From assembly GCA_942492715.1 (NCBI GenBank), contig CALOFW010000018.1, positions 124,001 to 188,000 on the forward strand: a stretch of DNA of 64,000 nucleotides, read 5' to 3'. Shown here in pieces: positions 1-7,742 of the stretch. Both the position numbers and the translations under genes were made by a program. Under the pieces are notes generated by a model. The model was given only the letters and a program-made list of their open reading frames with translations, ran no database searches and was not told the DNA's origin. The number at the start of each line of letters is the position of its first letter. Position 1 is the stretch's first letter. This stretch comes from Sva-07 sp942492715 (lineage in GTDB: Bacteria > Actinomycetota > Acidimicrobiia > Acidimicrobiales > Ilumatobacteraceae).

Positions 1-1769
1 CCGAACATGCCGCCTCGGCCGACTGCCTGGAGTTGGTGGGGGTCACCGACCAACACCAACCGCCACTGTTGGGCGTCGGCGAGGTGTGTGAGTTGGTGGA
101 GGTCGCCGGTGCCGATCATGCCGGCCTCGTCGACGATCACCGTCGCCCCCGCCGGGAGCCGCCATGGGTGCTCGGGTGGCCGATCGGTTCGTCGCCACTC
201 GTGCAACAGCTTCGCGACCGTGTCCGACGCCATCTGGGTCTCGGATTCGAGGACGCGGGCCGCCTTCGCCGTCGGCGCCACACCGAACACCACACGTCCC
301 TGCGCGGCGAGGTCATCGACGGCGGCGGCGAGCATCGTGGTCTTGCCGGCACCGGCCGGGCCGACCACAAGCACCAACCGATCCGACCCCGCCACCGCTG
401 CGGCGGCTTCGGCTTGCATGACATCGAGTCGGCCCGTCTTCACACCGGTGGACGGTGCGGGTGGTTCGAGTTGTGCGTCCATCGCCCAGCAGATGATGTG
501 TTCTTCCTGGGCGAGGACGTCGCTGCTGGTGTGATGCCGGGCCGACGGCTCGATCCACACCGACCGCCCATCCGAACCACGCCGACGCGTCGTGGAGTCG
601 GCAGGGTCGAGATCGACACACTCCGCCAGCACGGTGTCGGTCACGGCGTGCAGCGTGCCCGCCCACTGCCTGCCGTCCATCGCCGGCTGCGAGCGAGCGA
701 CATCGCAGACGGCCTGGAGAACGTCGAAGCGATGCCACGCCGACCGCTGCTCCGCGACCGCCCCGATCACGTCGCCGACGGTCACCGACGGCTCGACCTC
801 CGCCTGGTTCCGTGCCGCGGCGTTGATGCTGTGGGTGAGCGTCTCCGCGGTCACGCCGACGGTGGCGGCTTCGGCCAGCCATCGTGAGCGGAGATCACCG
901 GCACCGTGACCGGACTTGTGGCCACGAGTGTCCGCCGCAGCCTGGCGGCGCATTGCGCCGTCTTCTTTCGAGATCGGGTCACGCCCTTCACGGGCGTAGA
1001 AGTCCGCGAGGAGGCGCTGGTAGGCGCGCTCGACCTGGACGCTGCGTTTCGAGAACTCCTCCAACAACCCGTCGGGAATGCCGGCGATCTCCGCCTGGCC
1101 CTTGACGATTTCCCCGAACACCACCCCGTAGCGGGCGGTCAGCTCGGCGCGCAGCACCGACTGATACACCCCACCCAGCGCCCGCTGGAACCCCTTCAAC
1201 GACCGGGCATCAAGTGCGAACCAGCGCCCGTCGACGGTTTGCACCTTCGAGGAGATCACCACATGGGAATGCAGCTGCGGATCATCCAACCGGCTCGTGG
1301 TCTGGCGGAACATTGCGACCGTCAAGCCCTGCGACTCCGGGTGCAGCCGGGCGCCGTTCGAGCGGACCCGGGTCGTGGACCCGAACCGTTCGACACAGTC
1401 CACCACTGCCCGGACTGCGACGTCATGACACGCAGCGAGGCCGTCGTCGCCCGACAGCGCCCACCACACCGACAACGACTTCGGCGCCGACAACGTCGCA
1501 TCGAACCCGGCCACCGCCCGCACCACACGACCCGACGACGTCACCCGATTCACGAACGGCGACCCCAACGGTGTCCCACTGTTCGGGTCCCGGCCCTCGA
1601 GCAGGGCTCGCAGATCCTCAGTCGTGACCTCACCAGTGAGGCCGAGCAGCGCCGCCTGGCGTCCGGTCCAGTGGCCGGGTTCTTCACCGTCGGCTTGGGT
1701 CAGATACCGCGTGTAGTAGGCCGCAGTCGTCACCGAGGTGTCCGCGTACAGCGTCGACACCCTCAACAC
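1..1769 (-). CDS. MobF-family relaxase-helicase (TrwC/TraI-like), partial
   Basis: Cytoplasmic protein that in this family nicks plasmid or ICE DNA at oriT, attaches to the 5' end and unwinds the strand for conjugation. About 589 residues are visible; the C terminus runs off the left edge. The relaxase domain is residues 1-300: DPQLHSHVV carries two metal-binding histidines (H167, H169). The upstream position usually held by the first histidine reads FRQ (Q156) instead of FRH. A RecD-like helicase follows, with Walker A GPAGAGKTT near 470 and Walker B VIVDEAGMIG near 543, then VGDPHQLQAVGRGG. GTG at 1769 is chosen because GGGAG lies 6 nt upstream and the protein then begins MLRVSTLY, typical of the family; GTG at 1781 is also possible. 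Same strand as the HTH gene and integrase, so part of one mobile element. Confidence 0.88.
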   Translation of the reverse strand, partial: MLRVSTLYADTSVTTAAYYTRYLTQADGEEPGHWTGRQAALLGLTGEVTTEDLRALLEGRDPNSGTPLGSPFVNRVTSSGRVVRAVAGFDATLSAPKSLSVWWALSGDDGLAACHDVAVRAVVDCVERFGSTTRVRSNGARLHPESQGLTVAMFRQTTSRLDDPQLHSHVVISSKVQTVDGRWFALDARSLKGFQRALGGVYQSVLRAELTARYGVVFGEIVKGQAEIAGIPDGLLEEFSKRSVQVERAYQRLLADFYAREGRDPISKEDGAMRRQAAADTRGHKSGHGAGDLRSRWLAEAATVGVTAETLTHSINAAARNQAEVEPSVTVGDVIGAVAEQRSAWHRFDVLQAVCDVARSQPAMDGRQWAGTLHAVTDTVLAECVDLDPADSTTRRRGSDGRSVWIEPSARHHTSSDVLAQEEHIICWAMDAQLEPPAPSTGVKTGRLDVMQAEAAAAVAGSDRLVLVVGPAGAGKTTMLAAAVDDLAAQGRVVFGVAPTAKAARVLESETQMASDTVAKLLHEWRRTDRPPEHPWRLPAGATVIVDEAGMIGTGDLHQLTHLADAQQWRLVLVGDPHQLQAVGRGGMF

Positions 1770-1851
1770 GATGACTCCCACGAGCCCGCGGGCACCTGTC
1801 TGTCATTGCTACCTCGCGAGTCGAACCAGAAGGTGTGTTCCATCAGCGGGC

Positions 1852-2193
1852 CTACACGCTGAACAGACGCGACGACTGCGCCGCAGTCTTCGAACGACGA
1901 CGGGACGGGCCAGCCGTGGGGACGGGTTCGACCGTGGTGGAGTTGATGATCGCGTCGGCGTCATCGTCGGGTGCTTCGAGCGGTGGCCACACCGTGATCC
2001 GAAAGCCGAGCCACTCCTCGAACAACACTCGAGGAACGCGCAGCTGACCGCCGACGCGGATACATGGCATCCCGTCCGCTCCGTCAGTGTCGAAGTACTT
2101 GCCGACCTGGTCGTAGGCGGTCGTGCGACCGACCCGCAACACGCCGGCGGCCTCCATCACCGTCAACAGATCCGGCACCGAAACCTGGGTCAT
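1852..2193 (-). CDS. Excisionase/BldC-type helix-turn-helix protein
   Basis: Small DNA-binding protein of 113 residues. Residues 8-60 look like a MerR/excisionase winged helix: DLLTVMEAAGVLRVGRTTAY is the helix-turn-helix, followed by the wing IRVGGQLRVPRVLFEEWLG, which is the usual end of such domains. The C-terminal 45 residues are low-complexity and end basic. It lies 82 bp upstream of the relaxase on the same strand, the usual place for an excisionase or transfer regulator in actinobacterial integrative elements. ATG at 2193 is preferred since GAGG lies about 5 nt upstream and the domain begins at once; the frame stays open up to 2307. Whether it directs excision or only regulates transcription cannot be told from sequence. 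Confidence 0.72.
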   Translation of the reverse strand: MTQVSVPDLLTVMEAAGVLRVGRTTAYDQVGKYFDTDGADGMPCIRVGGQLRVPRVLFEEWLGFRITVWPPLEAPDDDADAIINSTTVEPVPTAGPSRRRSKTAAQSSRLFSV

Positions 2194-2428
2194 CGACACC
2201 TCGGCACCCATCAGCGTGCGTTCCCCATACGAACACATGCCTGCGAAAACGCGAATTTGTGACAACCCACACCTCTCAACGGGCACCGAGACCCCGAGCG
2301 CGGGCAATCTTTTTTCAGCTACAGGCTGAGGGCGAAACTCACGTACCGCGCATCGTCTGGTGGATTGGTCAACTCAACCGTCGGAAACGGGCCGGGACGG
2401 AGCCGGGATCAGTCGAGTGAAGCAACGA

Positions 2429-2728
2429 TCAGGACTCGACCTTCGACTCCCACTTCGTAGTCCCCGTCGCCCGGGGTGCTCGACGATCGCGATGAGCGTT
2501 GGCGAAACTTCGCTTCGGTGCGTCGGTTGATGACACCAGCGCTTCGGAAATCCGTTGAATCGTTGACCACCGGGCATCGAGTCGACCGTTCTCGATCCGC
2601 GAGATGTCCGCCTGTGCGACGTCGGCTCGATCGGCGAGGTCAGCCTGTGTCCAACCCAATGCGGTGCGCCGTTCACGAATCGCATGCCCGGGGTGCTGCA
2701 TCCCGGCGATCGCAGCCAAGTCGCCCAT
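2429..2728 (-). CDS. XRE-family repressor-like regulator
   Basis: A 99-residue Cro/C1-type DNA-binding protein. Residues 15-70 form the HTH_3 domain: IRERRTALGWTQADLADRA, then VAQADISRIENGR (recognition helix) and STIQRISEAL. The tail (about 30 residues) is basic and seems disordered. It sits between the integrase and the HTH gene of the element, where element repressors commonly lie. The start is GTG at 2731 or the adjacent ATG at 2728. An inverted repeat lies 13 bp upstream and may be its own operator. It could also be the antitoxin half of a toxin-antitoxin pair, but no toxin-like partner is visible beside it. Confidence 0.75.
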   Translation of the reverse strand: MGDLAAIAGMQHPGHAIRERRTALGWTQADLADRADVAQADISRIENGRLDARWSTIQRISEALVSSTDAPKRSFANAHRDRRAPRATGTTKWESKVES

Positions 2729-2740
2729 CACCCAAGACTA

Positions 2741-2754
2741 TGTGTCATTCCACA
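2741..2754. promoter_or_regulatory. Candidate operator of the XRE gene (TGTG-N6-CACA)
   Basis: TGTGTCATTCCACA is an interrupted inverted repeat (TGTG, 6 nt, CACA) just upstream of the XRE gene start at 2728, in a locally AT-richer stretch. XRE repressors usually bind such dyads to repress themselves. No second copy was noticed nearby, so this is a weak prediction. Confidence 0.3.
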
Positions 2755-2791
2755 TGCGATCGCGTCGACTCCGCCAACGGCACAAATGCAA

Positions 2792-2815
2792 AGGCCCGCC
2801 GATGTCGGCGGGCCT
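2792..2815 (-). terminator. Hairpin terminator downstream of the integrase
   Basis: Perfect 11-bp stem (AGGCCCGCCGA paired with TCGGCGGGCCT) with a 2-nt loop. On the minus strand it lies 88 bp past the integrase stop and is followed by a T-richer run (TTTGCATTTG), as in an intrinsic terminator. It would separate integrase transcripts from the XRE gene. Confidence 0.65.
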
Positions 2816-2902
2816 GAACGCAGCCACCGAAGCAACTGAGGGGGTGCAAAAACAGTATCGGGCGGTCCCGGCGCGCAGAGCAACACGGGATCCGCACCGC
2901 GC

Positions 2903-4033
2903 TCACGAATTGCGACGACTGATCCGATCGACCACAGCGGTCTGGCTCTGCGGAAGGACGTGCGCGTAGGTGTTCATCAGCATCTCGGGGCTGTGGCCGA
3001 GAAGATCGGCGATCGCTCGGAGCTCGCCGACGTCGCGAGCACCCTGGACCATGTGGGTCGCGGCGGTGTGCCGAAGTCCGTGGGAGGTGAGACGTGGCAG
3101 CCCGGCGTTGTCGACGATCGTTGCGAGCGCTCGGTCGTACGAGCGGGGCAGGACGAGCCGGCCGGTGCGGGTGGCGATGATCAGGTCGTTGTCCTCCCAT
3201 TCCGAGCCAGCCGCGAGACGCTCGGCGGCCTGTTCCGCCCGCCGACGGGTGAGCGCTCGCACGGTGTCGTCGTCGAGTGGGATCACACGACGGGACCGTT
3301 CGTTCTTGGCGTTGGTCCACGCGGCGCCTTCATTCGTGGCGACGAGACTTTCGTCGATCCGCAACGACTTCGCCTCGACGTCGACGTCGTCCCAACGCAG
3401 CGCGAGCACCTCGCTGCGTCGCAGGCCGAACAGCGCACCGAGCCGGAACGCCACCGCCCAGCGGTGCTCGGCCGTGGCCTCGAGGAAGCGGTCGACGTCG
3501 GCCGCATCCCACGCGACGGCGTCCTTCGGCTTGACCTCCTTGGCCACGGTTCGCGGCAGTCCGACGCGAGCTGCCGGGCTCCGCGGAATGAGTCCCTCGT
3601 CGACCGCTTCGGTCAACGCAGCTCGCAGCACGGTGCGACAGATCTGAATGCTGCGGCGACCCAGCTTCCCGCCGGCGGCCAGGTTGTCGATCCACGTCGC
3701 CACGTCCTCACGATCGAGCCTCGACAACTGGATGGCTCCGAGGCCGTTCTCAATGTGCGGGATCGCCCACTCGTACTGCTGGCGGGCCTTCACCGTGATG
3801 TCGGTCCGGCTGGCGACGTAGCGGCGCACCAACCAACTCACGGTGCCCCGCTCGGTCGACCGATCCTCGGTCTTCATCGACCTCGCCGCGGCGTTCGCCG
3901 AGCGTTGTGATGCGTAGGTACCGAGCTGACGAGGGCGGTGCTTGCCGGTGGCGGTGTCGATGCCGTCGACACGCACGACCCACTTGTCGCGCTGTTTACG
4001 GACCGTCGGTCGACCTGTCGCTTTCCACGCCAT
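2903..4033 (-). CDS. Tyrosine recombinase (site-specific integrase)
   Basis: Integrase of 376 residues that would insert and excise the element by strand exchange between attP and a tRNA gene. The N terminus has an arm-type DNA-binding region (1-60) and a SAM-like core-binding domain (65-160). The catalytic domain (175-370) shows R205 in LFGLRRSEVLALRW, H318 and R321 in TSHGLRHTAATH, H347 in LLGHSPE and nucleophile Y356 in NTYAHV, so the set is complete. ATG at 4033 is chosen because GGGGG precedes it; an ATG at 4075 would add 14 residues. It reads away from tRNA-Ala, whose 3' end is about 100 bp upstream, the classic layout of an element integrated in a tRNA gene. Confidence 0.92.
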   Translation of the reverse strand: MAWKATGRPTVRKQRDKWVVRVDGIDTATGKHRPRQLGTYASQRSANAAARSMKTEDRSTERGTVSWLVRRYVASRTDITVKARQQYEWAIPHIENGLGAIQLSRLDREDVATWIDNLAAGGKLGRRSIQICRTVLRAALTEAVDEGLIPRSPAARVGLPRTVAKEVKPKDAVAWDAADVDRFLEATAEHRWAVAFRLGALFGLRRSEVLALRWDDVDVEAKSLRIDESLVATNEGAAWTNAKNERSRRVIPLDDDTVRALTRRRAEQAAERLAAGSEWEDNDLIIATRTGRLVLPRSYDRALATIVDNAGLPRLTSHGLRHTAATHMVQGARDVGELRAIADLLGHSPEMLMNTYAHVLPQSQTAVVDRISRRNS

Positions 4034-4133
4034 GACGCACCCCCGTGCTGATCGGCGTCCGATTGGTTGATACATCGCTGATACTTCGATGTTTCACCGG
4101 AGTGCCGATCAGGCTATCACGCCTGGTCAGACC

Positions 4134-4155
4134 TGGTGGAGACGATGGGAATCGA
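4134..4155. other. Candidate attachment site at the tRNA-Ala 3' end
   Basis: The 3' end of tRNA-Ala lies between the intact tRNA body and the integrase gene. Tyrosine integrases of this layout recombine at tRNA 3' ends, and the element extends left from here. The matching direct repeat would lie beyond the left window edge, so the repeat itself is not seen and the exact limits are a guess. Confidence 0.35.
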
Positions 4156-4210
4156 ACCCACGACCCCCTGCTTGCAAAGCAGGTGCTCTAGCCAACTGAG
4201 CTACGTCCCC
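4134..4210 (-). tRNA. tRNA-Ala (anticodon UGC)
   Basis: A full cloverleaf on the minus strand: 5' acceptor arm GGGGACG pairs with CGTCTCC (one G-U), D arm AGCTCAGTTGGCTAGAGC, anticodon stem-loop CCTGCTTTGCAAGCAGG with anticodon TGC, T arm GTGGGTTCGAATCCCAT, discriminator A, and an encoded CCA. It is intact although it seems to be the integration target, as expected when the element restores the 3' end. In mycobacteria this tRNA sits beside tRNA-Ile just after the gyrA region; here about 19 kb separates them. Confidence 0.95.
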
Positions 4211-4251
4211 CGGTTGGGGATCCCGCGAACGGAACCCGACCACGATACCGG

Positions 4252-5148
4252 TCACCCGGGCTCGCAGTGCACCCACTCTCTCGCAACCTGGAACCCGACG
4301 CTGCGGTACAACCCGAGCGCGCGTTCGTTCTCGGCCTCGACGCCCAGGCCGATCACACTCACACCGGTGCGCCCCAGGCGGTGGCAGGCCTCGACCAGGA
4401 TCGCTCGGCCCAACCCGGCACCGCGATCGGGACGACCGACCGCCAGTTGGGAGACCCAACCGAGTTCGGATCCGAATCGGCGCCCGAGCGCCACCCCCGC
4501 CACGGGGCCGGACCCATGGTCGCGACGGGCGAGCACCACCAGGTCCTGCTCGAACCACGGGCCACCGAGCAACCGCTCCCGCCACTCGGCGAGCGGCCGC
4601 AGCGTGTGGCCATCGACGTCCAGCCACACGGAGTAGACCATCTCGTGCGCTTCCTCGTCGTCGACACCCTCCCGGAACGGAACCGGAGCGATCCCGTCCG
4701 GCCACACCGCCGGTCCGAGATCAGCGACGTCACCCGGACGCTCGAGATCGAAACTCGACCGCCGCGGCACCATTCCGACCGCTGCGATCGCCGCCAGCCG
4801 CTGAACGTCCTGTATCGGCGCCTCGATCTCGCCTGCGCCCGCTCCGACGAGCCAGCGGAACAGAGCCTCCTGGGCCTCGAGGGCGACCGGCGACGAGGGA
4901 TCGATCGCTGTCGACGTGTGGCCGTGGCCGCTCAGGAGCGCGAACCCGATCACCGTGCCGTCGACGACGGCCACGCGCGATCCGACGTCGAGCGAACCGA
5001 TCAGGCTCACCACCTGATCGAGCTCATGGCGCGTGTCGTCGATGTCGCCGTCGGGAGCGCCCCACCAGACAATGTCCTGTGCGTCGGTCACCGTCGAGAT
5101 CGCGGCAACGTCGTCCATGGTCGCTGGGCGGAGTGTCACCGTGTCCAC
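4252..5148 (-). CDS. Tandem GNAT acetyltransferase
   Basis: Predicted 298-residue protein with two GNAT folds, thus likely to move an acetyl group from acetyl-CoA to an unknown amine. The first (1-140) is divergent: VDTVTLRPATMDDVAAI starts it and VAVVDGTVIGFALL is its central strand. The second (about 150-298) is more canonical, with VAGVALGRRFG, then QLAVGRPDRGAGLGRAIL as the acetyl-CoA pyrophosphate loop and NERALGLYRSVGF as the C-terminal motif. The start is set at GTG 5148, with AGGA about 10 nt upstream; the frame is open further up but that part is arginine-rich and does not look coding. Single gene between tRNA-Ala and a zinc-ribbon ORF. Substrate unknown. Confidence 0.8.
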   Translation of the reverse strand: MDTVTLRPATMDDVAAISTVTDAQDIVWWGAPDGDIDDTRHELDQVVSLIGSLDVGSRVAVVDGTVIGFALLSGHGHTSTAIDPSSPVALEAQEALFRWLVGAGAGEIEAPIQDVQRLAAIAAVGMVPRRSSFDLERPGDVADLGPAVWPDGIAPVPFREGVDDEEAHEMVYSVWLDVDGHTLRPLAEWRERLLGGPWFEQDLVVLARRDHGSGPVAGVALGRRFGSELGWVSQLAVGRPDRGAGLGRAILVEACHRLGRTGVSVIGLGVEAENERALGLYRSVGFQVAREWVHCEPG

Positions 5149-5271
5149 GAAGGTGCATCCTGGCAGGCGCAGGGGCCGGCGAACGGCCCGATTTGCCCGT
5201 TTGTGTCGACATCTGGGTGGTCCGTCCCACCGAAAGCGCAACGCAAACGGAACGGGGCGACCGGTGGGGGT

Positions 5272-5451
5272 TCAGTCGTCCTTGAGGGCCACGGCGTTGG
5301 GGGTGACGTTCATCTTCGGCTCGTACTCGGCCACGTCGACCGCGCGGCCCTCGGAGCGGAACGCGTCGCGCAACTGCGTCCGGCACGTCTCGCACGGCCC
5401 ATAGAACTCGTCGACCACGGCTGACTGGCATCGGGGACAAGCGAACTCCAT
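5272..5451 (-). CDS. Small zinc-ribbon protein
   Basis: A 59-residue protein beginning MEFACPRCQSAVVDEFYG, with a second pair in PCETCRTQL; the CxxC...CxxC spacing is a zinc ribbon. The remainder, ending in PKMNVTPNAVALKDD, is unfamiliar. Such stand-alone ribbons are usually nucleic-acid or protein adaptors, but no function can be assigned. ATG at 5451 is preferred because a TAGCGT box (5465 to 5460) ends 8 nt before it, which suits a leaderless transcript. It is divergent from the membrane gene at 5487 with 35 bp between starts. Confidence 0.72.
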   Translation of the reverse strand: MEFACPRCQSAVVDEFYGPCETCRTQLRDAFRSEGRAVDVAEYEPKMNVTPNAVALKDD

Positions 5452-5459
5452 GCGGCTCG

Positions 5460-5478
5460 ACGCTAGTGCGCCTACGAT
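5460..5478. promoter_or_regulatory. Divergent pair of -10 boxes for leaderless transcripts
   Basis: Minus-strand TAGCGT (5465 to 5460) lies 8 nt before the ATG at 5451, and plus-strand TACGAT (5473-5478) lies 8 nt before the ATG at 5487. Both fit the TANNNT core of actinobacterial -10 elements at a distance that would put transcription starts at the start codons. Neither gene shows a ribosome-binding site. Confidence 0.5.
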
Positions 5479-5486
5479 CCACCTCG

Positions 5487-6977
5487 ATGCCGTCGCCACC
5501 GACTCCGTTCGACGACGAGGCCGACCGCATGTCCGACACGTCCTCCGGCTTCGACACGTCCTCCCACTTCGACACCCCCTCCAACCCGGACACGCCGTCC
5601 AACCGGGACGACGGACGACCGTCACCCGCTGCCGACCGGCACCCGAACTTCTGGATCCGCCGGCTCGTGGTGATCGGGGGGGTGGTGGCGGTGTTCCTCG
5701 CCGCCGCCTTCGTGGTGAACTCGCTGATCGACGGCACCGCCGGCGACACCGCGTCGGGTGCCGTCAGTGCCGACTGGAACCGGATCGTGCTCGTCGACGA
5801 GCGAACGGGCCGCGTCACCGTGGAGAACGACGCCGGCGAGGAGACCGGCCGTATCGACACCGGAACACGCTCGATCCTCGATGCCGCCGTCGTCGACGCC
5901 AACGCACTGGTCGTGTCGGCCGCGGAGACGAGCATCGTCGACCTCGCCGACAAATCATCGACCCAGGTGGCGATCGAAGCCGATGCTGTGTCGTGGCCGT
6001 CGGGCAGCGCGCTCACGATGATCGTTGCCGCCACGTCCGGTGCTCGCGGTCTCCTCGTGCACGGTCCCAGCGGCGACGTCATCGACACCGACGACGTGGC
6101 ACCGATCGCCGGCACTCGCTACGAGTGGGCCGACTCGAGCAGTGTTCCGTCGGGCCGCGATCTCCTGGTGACCGACTCCGGCAACTTCCAGAGCGTGCTG
6201 TTGTCGTTCGATCGAGACGAACCGTCGTACTTCCGCGGCCTCGCCCTCGCGATCGACGACGACGTCGTCGTCACGGCGCAGAACGTCGGTGCGAACGCCG
6301 CCGTCGACGTGTTCGACCACGACGGCGAGTCGATCGCCTCCGGTTCCACGTCGTCGGTGCGGGCGGCGCTGATCGGCGACGGCGCCGTCCAACTGGTCAC
6401 CGTCGACGGCGAGGTCGTGTCGATGTCGACGTCGTCGGGCGACACCGAATCGATCGGGCAGCTCGACATCGGTGCCGTCGAGTACGGCGTCGTCAGCACC
6501 AGCGGCGATCGGCTGATCGTCTCGGGTGCCGACGGTTCGGCGATCGTCGACACCGACGGCTCGGTCGTCGGCACCTACCCGCAGCAGCGGCTGCTCCCCG
6601 GTGATCGCGACGCTGCGGGCTCGACGTGCGTGGTCCTCTCCGACGGATCGGGTGCCGACGGTGGCGGGCAGGTGTCGATCGTGAACCTGGCAGACGGCTC
6701 GATCGTCAACGAGGTCGACGCCACGGCACCGCTGTGGGCGACCGCCGACGGCTGCACGCTCGTCTCGCCGGTTGACGACGGATATCAGGTCGCATCGCCG
6801 GAGGCCGTCTCGTTCGTCGTCACCGATGATCGCCTCGGCGGTCTCAGCCCCGACGGCGCGAACGTCGTGCTCACCGTCGGCAGCCGACTCTCGCTCGCCG
6901 ACGCCACCACCGGTCCCGGCGACGACGACGTCGACCTCGGTCCCGCCGGACGACGCATCGGATTCACCCAGCTGTGA
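5487..6977 (+). CDS. Single-pass membrane protein with propeller-like ectodomain
   Basis: Predicted 496-residue type II membrane protein of unknown role. The cytoplasmic N terminus (about 60 residues) is rich in Asp, Ser, Thr and Pro with repeats of DTPSN type. One transmembrane helix follows (LVVIGGVVAVFLAAAFVV). The ectodomain (about 390 residues) is a chain of short beta-strand repeats, each with a turn such as DERTGRV, DNAGEE or DTDGS, as in WD40/PQQ-type beta-propellers. Two cysteines (TCVVL and GCTLV) are spaced to form a disulfide. ATG 5487 is chosen over 5466 because of the TACGAT box 8 nt upstream. Its stop overlaps the next gene by 4 bp (GTGA), so the two are probably made together. 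A sensor or scaffold role is possible but not shown. Confidence 0.7.
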   Translation: MPSPPTPFDDEADRMSDTSSGFDTSSHFDTPSNPDTPSNRDDGRPSPAADRHPNFWIRRLVVIGGVVAVFLAAAFVVNSLIDGTAGDTASGAVSADWNRIVLVDERTGRVTVENDAGEETGRIDTGTRSILDAAVVDANALVVSAAETSIVDLADKSSTQVAIEADAVSWPSGSALTMIVAATSGARGLLVHGPSGDVIDTDDVAPIAGTRYEWADSSSVPSGRDLLVTDSGNFQSVLLSFDRDEPSYFRGLALAIDDDVVVTAQNVGANAAVDVFDHDGESIASGSTSSVRAALIGDGAVQLVTVDGEVVSMSTSSGDTESIGQLDIGAVEYGVVSTSGDRLIVSGADGSAIVDTDGSVVGTYPQQRLLPGDRDAAGSTCVVLSDGSGADGGGQVSIVNLADGSIVNEVDATAPLWATADGCTLVSPVDDGYQVASPEAVSFVVTDDRLGGLSPDGANVVLTVGSRLSLADATTGPGDDDVDLGPAGRRIGFTQL

Positions 6978-7678
6978 CCACACCCGACGACGAACTGATC
7001 GAGATCGCCGACGGCACCACGGTGTGGCGATTCGAGCGTGAGTTCCTCGAGTCGAATTGGACGTGCCTCTTCGGCAACGGGTGCAAGGGCATTCTCGATC
7101 GGCCCGCCGAAGAGCTGAACCAGGGTTGCTGCTCGCTCGGCGCACACTTCGGTGACGGCCCCGCAGGGCAGGCCGAGGCGATGAACGTCGGTGCGTACGC
7201 AGCGATGCTCTCCCCGGAACAGTTCCAGTTCCATGCCGTCGCTCACGCAGACCGCGATCCGAACACCGGCGCCAACGGCGTGTTCGGCGACGAGGAGCGC
7301 ACCCGCACCCGCGTGGTCGACGGCGCGTGCATCTTCCTCAACCGACCGGGGTTCCCCGGCGGCGAAGGGTGCGCGCTCCACATCGCGGCACGCGAGGCGG
7401 GTGAATCGACGACCGAGTGGAAACCGTCGGTGTGCTGGCAACTGCCATTGCGCATCGACTGGCAGGAGATCGACGCGACCCGCGAATCGGCGACCGTCCG
7501 TCGGTGGAGCCGCCAGGACTGGGGCACCCACGGCACGACGATGGCGTGGTGCTGCACCGAACGCTCCGAGGGCGCCGAGGCCTACTCCGGCGGCGAGCGT
7601 GTGGTCGACTCGCTGGCCGAGGAACTGACCGCCCTCGCCGGGACCGAGGTCTACGTCGAGCTCCGTCGCCGCCTCTGA
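6974..7678 (+). CDS. Conserved Cys-rich protein, function unknown
   Basis: A 234-residue protein that starts with GTG overlapping the stop of the membrane-protein gene. It has several conserved-looking cysteines: WTCLFGNGC, QGCC, DGACIFL, GEGCALH and PSVCW. This arrangement recalls YkgJ-type or DUF3109-like metal-binding cysteine clusters, but I do not recognise the family with certainty. A tryptophan-rich C-terminal part (WSRQDWGTHGTTMAW) follows, then CC. No signal peptide or membrane helix is visible, so it is probably cytoplasmic. The translationally coupled position suggests a link to the upstream membrane protein. Confidence 0.68.
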   Translation: MTTPDDELIEIADGTTVWRFEREFLESNWTCLFGNGCKGILDRPAEELNQGCCSLGAHFGDGPAGQAEAMNVGAYAAMLSPEQFQFHAVAHADRDPNTGANGVFGDEERTRTRVVDGACIFLNRPGFPGGEGCALHIAAREAGESTTEWKPSVCWQLPLRIDWQEIDATRESATVRRWSRQDWGTHGTTMAWCCTERSEGAEAYSGGERVVDSLAEELTALAGTEVYVELRRRL

Positions 7679-7742
7679 CGCGAGTCGTCGGTCCCGAGTT
7701 CGTCATCGGACCTCGTCAGTGCCGTCGTTCAGATGATGTCGT

